This document shows, piece after piece, positions 17,791 through 28,000 of a stretch of DNA of 64,000 bases. The DNA comes from DAOUAT01 sp964551735 (GTDB lineage Bacteria; Chloroflexota; Anaerolineae; CG2-30-64-16). Location: positions 20,833 through 84,832 of the forward strand of contig CAZKEF010000024.1 in the NCBI GenBank assembly GCA_964551735.1. The letters are read 5' to 3'. A program made the translations under genes and the position numbers. Each line of letters starts with the position of its first letter. Positions within the stretch are counted from its first letter, which is position 1. The notes below the pieces were generated by a model that saw only the letters and a list, made by a program, of their open reading frames with translations, ran no database searches and had not been told where the DNA came from.

Positions 17791-20700
17791 ATGCACACGC
17801 GCACGTCCGCCAGCCGCGCCATGCGCAGGCTCAGCCCACTTGGGCTGCTCATCATCGCTTTGCTGATCCTCTCTGCCTGGGCTATCGCCCCAGAGGTCGC
17901 GCGTGCCCAGGGGCGCGCGCCGGCCGGCGCGCAGGTCAGCGAGACGCTGTATCCCACAGCCGATGCTTATGTCAGCCAGTACGCGCCGACGACAAACTAT
18001 GGCGCCCTGACGGATCTGTATGTCGGACGAACAAGCAGTGAATATGACTCCTGGACTCTGATTCGCTTTGATCTGTCGTCCATCCCGACGGGAGTGACCA
18101 TCAACTCGGCCACACTTCAAATGTATACGATGGTCAATCTGGCGGCGGCAGGCGACTTGCCCGCTGCCGCGTATCAGGTCTATGCATACCGTACCAGAGC
18201 CGGCACGAAGACCGAATACTGGGTCGAAACCGTCGTGACGTGGAACAATCAGCCCACAACGGAAGCCACGGCTGACGACCCGCCGTCTACGGTTGATTCG
18301 AGTGATGGCTGGCACGACTTGACCGTCACCGCCGCGGTCAAGCAATGGGCCGAGAACGGTGCAGCCAACTACGGGTTCACGCTGAAGGGGGATGGTGTCA
18401 GCGCCTGGCCGGCGCCGTTCCAGGCGTTGTCCAGGGAGGCTGCCGCCACCTATCGGCCGCGGTTGGTGATCAGCTACTCCTTGCCTGCCACCCCGACACC
18501 GACGCCGACGGCTACGCGCACCCCCACGGTGACGTGGACGCCAACGCGCACGCCGACCGTGACGCCCACCGTCACCCGCACCCCGACGCGCACGCCAACC
18601 CCGACGTATACGCGCACGCCGACGCACACGCCTACGCATACACCCACGTTCACGCGCACGCCGACCAAAACGCCGACACCGCCGTCAGGGGTGGTGGGAA
18701 GCTGTCCGGGTCAGGTGTGGGTCTACGCAGATCGGGACACCTGGGTCGGTTCTGCCGCGCCCAACGCTGTTCACGGCACCGAAGACAGGCTGGACCTGCG
18801 TGACAGCGGCGCAAACGAAAACAGGGTGCTGCTACACTTCCCGCTGACGGGCGTGGTGCCGGCCGGTCAGTACGTCAACGCCGCGCGGGTGGATCTCAAC
18901 GCCTTCGAGTACGACGACCCCAGCGCAAACCGCACGCTGAACCTGTTCACGCTGGCGAGCGCGTTCAGCGAGGGCACGACCACGTGGGCCAACAAGCCGG
19001 GTAAGCTCACGACCGTGGGCCAGCGGCAGGTCAGCTCCACCGGCCAATCGCTGGATGTGACCAGCATCGTCCAAACCTGGACGCAAGGCGCGACCGACCC
19101 CAACCACGGCCTGGGCATCGAGCCGGTCTCGGACGACTTTTACTATCGCTACGGCAGCCGCGAGTACTGGGTGTCACCACCCAAGCTGGTGATCTTCTGC
19201 AGCGCGGCCGACTGGACGCCGACCCCCACCCGCACGCCGACGCGCACGCCGACCATCACGCCCACGCCGACGGCCACCACGCCGATCAACTTCGCCATCA
19301 CCGTCACGCCGGCCGCGGTGCAGTTGGACCTGGCCCCGCTGCTGGTGGCCGGTGGGCCAGAGGTGCAGGAGGCGCAGGTCGCGGTCAACGTTGCGCTGGT
19401 CAGCGGGTCGGCGCAGCGCGTGACCCTCTACATGCTGGATCTGCCCCTGGGGGTGGAGTACGACTTCACGCCGGGGACCGGCACGCCGCCCTTCGCCGCC
19501 ACGCTCACCCTGCGGGCGCGCCGGGGCAGCCTCCCCATCACCGGCTCCCTGACCGTCAAAGTGGAGGGCGTGGCCGCGGATGGCGCCAGGGTCACTCGTG
19601 CGCTGACGCTGAACATCGTCTCCACCGGCGACCTGCGGGTGCTCAGCAGCGCCCCGGTGCAGGTGGTGGATCAGGCCGGCGCCGCCTTCCCCCTCGTCAA
19701 AGACAAAGGGACCGCCTTCCGCGTTAAAATGCGCAACTCGTTCCCCGGCCCGGTCGAGGCGCAGATCAGGCTGGTGCTGCCGGCCAACGAATGGCGCATG
19801 ACGCCCGCCTGCGGCAACGGCCAGATCATCCCCGTGCCCGCCGGCTGGCAGTACCCCGAGGTCTGGGGGCCGGTGCGGATCGCGGCTGGGGATAGCGAGA
19901 TCGTGCTTCCTTACGTCCCGCCGGGCGGTGAAGCCCTGGCGTGGGATGCCCAGACCAACCCGGCCGGGCAGATTGACTGCGGCTGCGTCGGCGCGCGCTG
20001 CGCGCCCGACGTGCGCGCCGTTCCGCGGCCGATCGCCGCCTCGGCCAGCGTTCGCGCCGAAGTGGACCCGAACGCGGCGATCCCGGAGGCCAATGAGGCT
20101 AACAACACTGCCGGCACGTTCAGCTACCAGGTGCAGGACACCCAGCCCTGGAATTTCCTGTTCTATCGCTGCAAGGACCCGACGGACGGCGAGGCCTACC
20201 CCACCACGACAGAGACCGCGTTGGCCGCGCAAGCGCAGCTCCAATACCTGCTGGGCAACTTTCCTATCGCGGATGCCGAGGTTTGGTACAGCATCTCACC
20301 GACAGGTGTCATCTGGGAAGATGATGAAGAGGCGGCGCCGCCGGGCTGCACCGGCGGTGCGTGCTTCCGGGACCGTCCAACGTTCCTTAATAACATCCTG
20401 GCTATGGCCCAGGCGGAAGGCTTCCGGTTTGGGGTGGCGGTGGGCTGCGGCGGCCGGGGCGGCGCCAGCGGCAGCACCCAGGCGGTCTTTGTCGAGGCCG
20501 AAACCGGCGCTTACTCGGAGCTGCTGGCGCACGAGTTCAACCACGCCACCGCGCCGATGGGCGACATCTATTCGCTGGACGTGGCGGGCGGCTGGCACGA
20601 GCATTACTGCGAAAAGGATGGGACGCGCGTCTTCGGCTGTTGGGAAGATAGCGACAAGAAGGGCGGCACGGTTTTCCCCTACTGCACGATGGTCGGGGAT

Positions 20701-21762
20701 GTCATAGATTGCACTCCGATGTTCACGAAAAATTGCGTGGTCAACTGCGGCTGCTCGGAGTGGTCAGAGGACTATGCCGCGTGCGCTGGCAAGCCGATCG
20801 GCACCGAGGCGGCCTGCATAAGCAGCCTCGACGCGGCGGTTTCCTGCCGGGCCGAGGGCGGCCGGATCTGGCGGACGCCGGACAGCCGCATCTTCCATCC
20901 GGCCGCGCCGGGGTTCTGGGTCTACCGGTGGCTGCCGATTGACAGCACCATGAACTATTTCATGGACAGCAACGCCGGGCCCACCGCGCCCCACTTCTGG
21001 ATGCGCCTGGACAACACCTATAACCACGCAGATGGCTTCATCTTTCCGGATGGCTATCGCAACCTGCTAAACAACCCGCTCTTCGCCGTCGCGGCCACCC
21101 CGGCCGCGCAAGCGGCAGCGGCCGCCCCGGCCGCGCTGCTGGTGAGCGGTATGGTGACGCAGGCCGGCGCGGCAACTCTCGATCCGTTCCTGACCCTGGC
21201 CGATCCCACGGTGGACCTGGCGCCGGGCGCGGCGGGCGCGTATCAGATCCGGCTGCTGGATGGCGACGGCGCGCTCCTGGCCACAACCGGATTCGACCTG
21301 CTCTTCTACCAGACCGACCCGGACGGCGGCCCGGTGGATCGGGCGGGCTTCTCGCACCGTATCGCGTGGCAGCCCGGCACGCGTAAGATCGAGCTGCGAC
21401 ACGGCGCAGCGTTGATCGCCAGCCGCGATGTCTCGCTCGCCGCGCCGCAGGTGATACTGCTCGGCCCGGAGGGCGGCTCTTTTGGGGCGGGCGACGTGAT
21501 CCCTGTGCGTTGGACGGCGACCGACACGGACGGGCCGGCGCTGACTTATGCTCTCGCGCTCAGCCCCGACGCGGGTCAGACTTGGCTGCCGGTGGTGCGA
21601 GACCTGGCCGAGACGGCCTACGACCTGCCGGTCAGCGTCGTGGCGAGCGGCTCCTATCTACTGCGGGTGACCGCGACGGATGGCGTTAACACGGGTTACG
21701 ACCCTTCGAACCAGTCATTCGTGGTGGAGCGTGAGATCTTTCTGCCGCTGATTCTGCGCTAA
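17791..21762 (+). CDS. Secreted multidomain protein: two DNRLRE/CBM96-like domains, Thr-Pro linkers, CARDB-like region, M64-like HExxH domain
   Basis: A 1323-residue exported protein. A signal peptide covers residues 1-43, ending near ARAQG. Two domains of the disaggregatase-related DNRLRE type follow (about 50-230 and 304-472; LIRFDLSSIP and LLHFPLTGVVPAG with WVETVVTWNNQP and TTWANKP). They are joined by Thr-Pro-rich linkers (about 231-300 and 474-497). Residues about 500-780 look like Ig/CARDB domains. Residues about 787-1090 are Cys-rich and contain HEFNHATAPMGDIY at 914-927, which fits the HExxH-x6-D pattern of M64 (IgA-peptidase-like) zinc peptidases. A fibronectin-like region precedes the C-terminal tail IFLPLILR. 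ATG 17791 is preferred to the one at 17767 because GGGAGG lies 7 bases upstream. Peptidase activity is a prediction. Confidence 0.85.
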   Translation: MHTRTSASRAMRRLSPLGLLIIALLILSAWAIAPEVARAQGRAPAGAQVSETLYPTADAYVSQYAPTTNYGALTDLYVGRTSSEYDSWTLIRFDLSSIPTGVTINSATLQMYTMVNLAAAGDLPAAAYQVYAYRTRAGTKTEYWVETVVTWNNQPTTEATADDPPSTVDSSDGWHDLTVTAAVKQWAENGAANYGFTLKGDGVSAWPAPFQALSREAAATYRPRLVISYSLPATPTPTPTATRTPTVTWTPTRTPTVTPTVTRTPTRTPTPTYTRTPTHTPTHTPTFTRTPTKTPTPPSGVVGSCPGQVWVYADRDTWVGSAAPNAVHGTEDRLDLRDSGANENRVLLHFPLTGVVPAGQYVNAARVDLNAFEYDDPSANRTLNLFTLASAFSEGTTTWANKPGKLTTVGQRQVSSTGQSLDVTSIVQTWTQGATDPNHGLGIEPVSDDFYYRYGSREYWVSPPKLVIFCSAADWTPTPTRTPTRTPTITPTPTATTPINFAITVTPAAVQLDLAPLLVAGGPEVQEAQVAVNVALVSGSAQRVTLYMLDLPLGVEYDFTPGTGTPPFAATLTLRARRGSLPITGSLTVKVEGVAADGARVTRALTLNIVSTGDLRVLSSAPVQVVDQAGAAFPLVKDKGTAFRVKMRNSFPGPVEAQIRLVLPANEWRMTPACGNGQIIPVPAGWQYPEVWGPVRIAAGDSEIVLPYVPPGGEALAWDAQTNPAGQIDCGCVGARCAPDVRAVPRPIAASASVRAEVDPNAAIPEANEANNTAGTFSYQVQDTQPWNFLFYRCKDPTDGEAYPTTTETALAAQAQLQYLLGNFPIADAEVWYSISPTGVIWEDDEEAAPPGCTGGACFRDRPTFLNNILAMAQAEGFRFGVAVGCGGRGGASGSTQAVFVEAETGAYSELLAHEFNHATAPMGDIYSLDVAGGWHEHYCEKDGTRVFGCWEDSDKKGGTVFPYCTMVGDVIDCTPMFTKNCVVNCGCSEWSEDYAACAGKPIGTEAACISSLDAAVSCRAEGGRIWRTPDSRIFHPAAPGFWVYRWLPIDSTMNYFMDSNAGPTAPHFWMRLDNTYNHADGFIFPDGYRNLLNNPLFAVAATPAAQAAAAAPAALLVSGMVTQAGAATLDPFLTLADPTVDLAPGAAGAYQIRLLDGDGALLATTGFDLLFYQTDPDGGPVDRAGFSHRIAWQPGTRKIELRHGAALIASRDVSLAAPQVILLGPEGGSFGAGDVIPVRWTATDTDGPALTYALALSPDAGQTWLPVVRDLAETAYDLPVSVVASGSYLLRVTATDGVNTGYDPSNQSFVVEREIFLPLILR

Positions 21763-21827
21763 ACAGCACCACCATGCCGCCGGCATCCTCTCAGCAGGAA
21801 CAGGTCGGCGTTGAACGTCGAAAGTCA

Positions 21828-21856
21828 TTGACAATCACGGGCGCATCTGATATAGT
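21828..21856 (+). promoter_or_regulatory. Strong sigma-70-type promoter of the RHS gene
   Basis: TTGACA (21828-21833), a 17-base spacer and TATAGT (21851-21856). This is a near-consensus promoter whose transcript would start about 21863, giving a leader of about 150 bases before the ATG at 22015. Confidence 0.75.
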
Positions 21857-21902
21857 GACGACAGCAACAAACTGAATATGTTCGGCTCAGCAGGACCAAC
21901 AA

Positions 21903-21980
21903 CTCCTTCCACCGAGAAGGGAGATGACTATTGGATTAAGCCGGTATCTTTTCCGATGGGGAGAGATACCGGTTTTTGTT
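21903..21980 (+). terminator. Intrinsic terminator inside the leader of the RHS gene (candidate attenuator)
   Basis: A 14-bp stem with two G-U pairs (21941-21954 with 21959-21972, 4-base loop) is followed by TTTTTGTTTG. It lies between the promoter at 21828 and the gene start at 22015. A smaller hairpin (about 21903-21923) precedes it. Read-through must therefore be controlled, or expression is low. I could not match the upstream 75 bases to a known riboswitch class. Confidence 0.75.
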
Positions 21981-22014
21981 TGTGGCGTGGTGGTAGCCGG
22001 AAAAGGAGAATCCC

Positions 22015-25000
22015 ATGACCCGCACCTACAGACACCTGCTCTTGATTGGCACAGTATGCGCTTGGCTGTCTTTCGTTCTGACGACGGGCGCGGCGGCCAT
22101 CACTGCTGCGCCGCTGGCTATGGACACTACTCAGGTGCATACGAACGTCTCCGGCCCCATCGTCGGTGATACCACCTGGACGCTTGCTGCCAGCCCCTAC
22201 GTGGTCACCGGCGACGTGACGGTGAACGCCGGTGTGACGCTCACCATCGAGCCCGGGGTGGTGGTCAAGTTCCAGACGCAAGGCTGCGACCTCATTGTCA
22301 ACGGGCGCCTGCTGGCGCAGGGATCGGGTACGCAACTCATCACCTTCACATCATACAAGGATGATGCGCATGGCGGCGACACGAACGGCGATGGCAGCGC
22401 CAGTATGCCGGCCCCTAATGATTGGGGTGGGGTGGTGATTGCCGCCTCGAGCAGCGGCAGCATGCTGCAGCACACCTGGATTGGCTATGGGGGCTATGGC
22501 GGCGTGCCCTACAGCTACGCTAACCTGCATCTGTACACCAGCGACGTGATGGTGCAAAACAACACTATCGCTTATTCGTCGCACCGCGGCTTGCATGTGG
22601 GTGGGGTAAGCCCGGCGCACCCGTTGGAACTCACCGGCAACACCTTCGTCGCTAACGCCGAATGGGCGGTATATGACGATACCACCGGTGTTCGGACTGA
22701 CATCATGCTGACAGGGAACACGAGTAGCGGTTCGCTGAACAACGGTTACGGGGTGCGGGGTGCTATTGCGGGAGAGGTCATCTTCAGCAGCCCGGATAAC
22801 TTTCCGTTCATCATCTGGGACTCCACGGCCAATCTCAGTGTGGATGCAGGGGCAACCTTGGCCTTCACCCCTGGCACGGTCATCAAGTCTCAGGCCAACC
22901 GTCATCTGGCGGTGAATGGCCGTCTGTTGGCGCAGGGGACGGAAGCTGAGCCGATCGTCTTCACGTCGATCAAAGACGATGCGCATGGCGGCGACACGAA
23001 TGGTGATGGCAGCGCCAGTACCCCTACTCCCAATGACTGGGCTGGCATTGGCTTGGCCGCCTCGAGCAGCGGCAGCATGCTGCAGCACACCTGGATTGGC
23101 TACGGCGGCTATGGCGGCGTGCCCTACAGCTACGCCAACCTGCACCTGTACACCAGCGACGTGATGGTGCAGCACAACACTATCGCTTATTCATCGCACC
23201 AAGGCATTCACGTGGGTGGGGTGGTTCCGGCGCACCCGTTGGCGCTCACCGGCAACACCTTCGTCGCTAACGCCGAATGGGCGGTATATGATGATGCGAC
23301 AGGGACCCTGACGGATATCACGTTGGTGGGCAACACGAGCAACGGCTCGGCCTACAATGGTTTCGGCATCATGGGCGTGGTTTCCGGCACAGTCACTTAT
23401 GACAGCGAGGCCAGTTTCCCCTTTGTCGTGCCAAGTGACCTGACGGTGGCGGCAGGGTCAACGCTGACGTTTGCGCCGGGGGTGGTGGTGAAGTTTGAGT
23501 GGTGGGGCGATGAACTGCGGGTAGAGGGTCAGTTGCTGGCGCAAGGCACGGAGACCGCGCCCATCATCTTCACCTCGCTGCGCGATGATGCGCACGGTGG
23601 CGACACCAACGGCGATGGCAACGCCACGACTCCCGCGCCCGGCAACTGGACGGGCATCGCGCTGACTTCGTTGAGCAGCGGCAGCATGCTGGAGCACACG
23701 TGGATTGGCTACGGCGGCTATGGTGACTCGCCCTACAGCTACGCCAACCTGCATGTCTACACCAACGATGCGACGATAGCGAAGAGTACGATCGCGAAGT
23801 CCGCGAACCGCGGCATCACGGTGAGCGACGCGCTGCCGCGCATCGAAAGCAACCAGATCCGTGAGAACCAGGTGGGTATCTATTGCATTAACGGCGCGCT
23901 GCCTCGGCTGCGGGACAATGTGATCGAAGCCAACACGCAGTACGGCTTGCAGAACACCAGCGCAGGCGTCACGGTGGATGCGCGCTACAACTGGTGGGGC
24001 AATGCCAACGGGCCAGCGCATGCCTCCAATCCTGGCGGGACCGGCAACGCGGTCAGCGACAACGTGACATTTGCGCCGTGGTACAGCGCCTTCGAATGGC
24101 GCACACCTTTTTCCGTCGTATTCCACGGGACCCAGACAGTGGGATGGGGCACGTTCGGATCCACTGCAGGCACGGCTGTTGACGTGGCCTATCGTGGGGC
24201 AGGGGACTGGCAGATGTTGGGGACTGGGCTTCCGATTAACGGGGGCCTGGATTGGGACACCGTTGTCGTGCCTGATGGATGGTTTGACCTGCGAGCCCGG
24301 CTCTATGACGCGGGGGCGCACCTGCTGGCGGAGCGGGTGCGGCGGGTGCTGGTGCTCAACGCCCCGAGTATCGCCTGGCACGCGGGCGACATATCGGCCA
24401 GCGAGACCTGGCACGCGGGCGTGCTGCACCTCGTGGGGAGCGATGTGCTCCTCGGCAGCGGGGTGACGCTTACCGTGGCGCCCGGTACTGTGGTGAAGGC
24501 CGCCTCCGGTGCGGGCCTAATCATTCCTAGCACCGCGACGCTCCAGGCTCTGGGAACGAGTGAGGCGCCCATCATCCTCACCTCGCTGGCGGATGACACC
24601 GCGGGCGGTGACACCAACCTCGATGGCAGCGCGACGCTGCCGCGCCCGGGCGACTGGCTGGGGCTGGTGCTCCGCGGTTCAGGGCAGGCGATCCTCAATG
24701 CGTACACACAGGTGCGTTACGCGCAGGTTCAGCACTCGGGTGCGCTGGCTGAGGATACCGTGTGGTCGAATGAACTGCTCCACGTCATCAGCAGCGATGT
24801 GATCATTCCCAACGGCGTCAAGCTCACCGTCGAACCCGGAACCATCATCAAGTTTGCCAGCAAGCGCGGGCTCACGATCCAATCCGGTGGGCAGTTGCTG
24901 GCGCAGGGGACCGTCGCCCAACCGGTGACTTTCACCTCGCTCAAGGATGACTCGGCAGGCGGCGACTCGAACGGTGACGGCGACGCAACATGGCCGCTGG

Positions 25001-28000
25001 CGGGCGATTGGCGTTGGATTTATCTGGATGGCGGCACGGCCAGCATCAATCACGCGGTGATCGCCTACGGCGGCGGCACGGCTTCGGGTGCCTGGGACAG
25101 CACCGGCGTGCTGCGCACTAACGGCAGCGCCTCGCTCACCCTCGAAAACAGCGTTATCCGCCAGGCGTTCTTCGACGGGGTGCTGGCCTGGGGCGGGCCT
25201 GTGGTGGTCAAGAACACGGTGGTCACCGGCGCCGACCGGGGCATCTGCGCGCATCCGAATTCCACCGTGACAGTGCTCAACAGCACAGTCACGGGCAACC
25301 GGGTGGGGCTGTTGTTGCATGGCGGCATCTTCGCGATCCAGAACACGTTGGTGACTCATAACTTCGCGTATGGCATCCTACATGATTACGGCGGCGACAC
25401 CATCACGGTCCATTACTCGGATATCTGGAACCCGGAGGCCGTCAACTACAGCGGCACCGCAGATCGCACCGGTCAGGATGGCAACCTCACGGTGGACCCG
25501 CAATATCGGGATCGGGCGCGCGAGAACTTCCAGTTGGGGTATCTCAGCCCGGTTATTGACGCTGCCGATGGCGCTGCCGCCCCGGCGACGGATGCCATGG
25601 GTGCGCCGCGCTACGATGACCCCCGCACGGAGAACACGGGCCTGCCGGGCGCGGGCAGCGTCTACGCCGACATGGGTGCGTTTGAGTTTGTGGAGACCGC
25701 GGCCTCCAATATTGACCTGGTGGTGACGCGGATTAACGGTCCTGCCACCGCTCAGGCCGGCGAGACGGTGCTGCTGGAATGGGTAGTGACCAACCTGGGG
25801 CCACAGGTCCCCGCGGCCCACGCCTCGGCGGAGCCGGATTCCGCAGCGGATCAGGCCATCGGGCCCTGGCACGATAGCGTGCGTCTTGTGCTCAACCCCG
25901 ATACCCAGCCGGTCGTCATCCCGGCGGGCGAGTTCGAGATCGGCGCGGGCGTGGCGCTGGGGGTGGGCGAAAGCTTCGCCGCCAGCGCCCTGGTGCGTGT
26001 GCCCGGCAGTGTGGTCGGCGACCATTTCTGGCAGGTAACCACCAACAGCCAGGGCGAGGTCTTTGAAGGGCAGCACAGCGCGAACAACACCACAATCTCG
26101 GCGGCGTCGTTTGCACTCGATCTGCCGGAGGTGTTGGTCGGCGGGCCTGCGCTGGACAGGCAGTTTGACAACGCAGGCGACCAGGTTTGGTTCAAGCTCC
26201 AGCCGGTCGTGGGACAGGATATTCTGGCGGGGCTGACGTTGGATGAGAGCGCTGGTATCGGAGAACTCTATCTGGCGCAGGGCACGATGCCCACCCGTCA
26301 GGATTATCAGATCCGCTCGCCCCTGCCCGACGGCGCTGCGGTGCAGGCGCTCATCGCTGGGGCGACAGGGCAGACGTATTACGGCATGGCGTATGCGCGC
26401 TCCGTTCCGGCAAGCGGCTCGGCGCTGCACCTGAGCGCGCAGGTGTTGGCCTTCTCGCTGAACGCTTTCTCTCCGACAGAGGCGGGCAATCTGGGCGAGG
26501 TGACGTTGCAGCTGACCGGCGGGCGGTTGACCGCGGATGCGACTTACGAGCTGGTGAGCGTTGGCGGCACCGCCAGGGCGGCGGCAGGCGTCATGATGGT
26601 GGATCCCACGCGCGTGTATGCTACCTTCCCGATGGAGGAGCTAGCGACAGGAGCCTACACGGTGCGGGTCCGTAGTGGGACGACAACAGCGACGGCCCCC
26701 GACACGTTAGCCGTGGTGGCGGGACAACGCGGGCATGTGGAGGTGAGCGTCTCTATGCCCAATGTGTTGCGTCCCTATTGGGAAGGGCCAGTGGCGCTCA
26801 CCTACCACAACACCGGTAACGTGGATCTGCCCGCGCCGCTGATGCAAGTGCGCGTCACGAATGCGCAGATCCGTTTTACCGGCGATTGGAACTACACCGG
26901 ATCCGAGCTCATGCTGCTAGGGACCAGCGCTCATGGACCCGCAGATGTGTTGGCCCCGGGCGCAAGCAACACGGTGCAGCTGGTGGTGCGTCCGACCATC
27001 GAGAACGGGGACTATCAGCTCTCGGTGGGCGTTTTCAGTGAGGAGCAGGCAGGGACAGCGATCAACTGGGGCGCTCTGAAGGCGGGCTTGCGACCACCAG
27101 CGGTGCCCGCGGCGGCGTGGGATGTGATCTACGCCAACTTCACGGGGGAGGTAGGCAGCACTCTGGGGCAGTTCCAGGATGTGTTACGGGATAATGCTCG
27201 GCGCCTGGGCGCGATGGGCCTGCCCACCCAGAACGCGGTTGAGCTGGTCATCTTTGAGCTGTACCAGGCGGGCATGGCTGAGATGACGCAGCGCTACACG
27301 TTGGGCGCCTTTGGACGCGGCGTGCCCGCACTATGGGAGGTGCGGGTGCAACGGGATCCGTGGGATCAGATCTATGTCCAGAACGGGGCGGAGGTCTACT
27401 ATTTCCGTAGCCTGCCCTCCCTGGCCGCTGCGCCGGCTTCAGGAAGCATTTTCCCCCCTCAGGCCCCCACGACGACGGAGACCTGGTACCCAGCGCCGGG
27501 GAATTTCACCGAGCTGGTCATAGAGGACGGGATCCCGCGCTGGCGCTCGCCGGCCGGCATGCTGGCGGTCTTCTACGCCGATGGGCGGTGGAACTACATG
27601 GAGGACCGGAACGGAAATCGCCTGACCGCGGTTTATAGCGGAGGGCGCGTTGCCCGCCTGGACCACAGCAACGGCGACCAGGTCAGCATCGAGTACAACG
27701 CGCAGGGGCGCGTGAGCCGGATGACCGGTCCTACCGGTGAACAGACCACCTTCACCTACGACGCTGCCGGCGAGCACCTACTCACTGTGAGCACTGCGCA
27801 GGGCACGATCACCTACAGCTACACAGACGGTGGGCCGGCAGCGCAGCACACCCTGGCGCAGATTGACTTCGGCGACGGCACGCACCTCAACTTTCAATAC
27901 GATGCGCAGGGGCGGTTGACCCGGCAGTATCGCGGCGGCACTGTGGCCGTGGATGATCTGACGATAAGCTACGACAGTGCAGGCGGGTTGACTTTCACCG

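Noticed and set aside
18480..18690. ACGCCGACG-type repeats considered as a minisatellite or CRISPR-like array
   Set aside because: They code for the Thr-Pro linker of a secreted protein; the irregular unit and sense frame explain them.
21924..22169. 81-codon frame overlapping the RHS leader and start
   Set aside because: The ATG has no properly spaced ribosome site and the frame runs through the terminator stem and into the RHS gene out of phase; not convincing as a leader gene.
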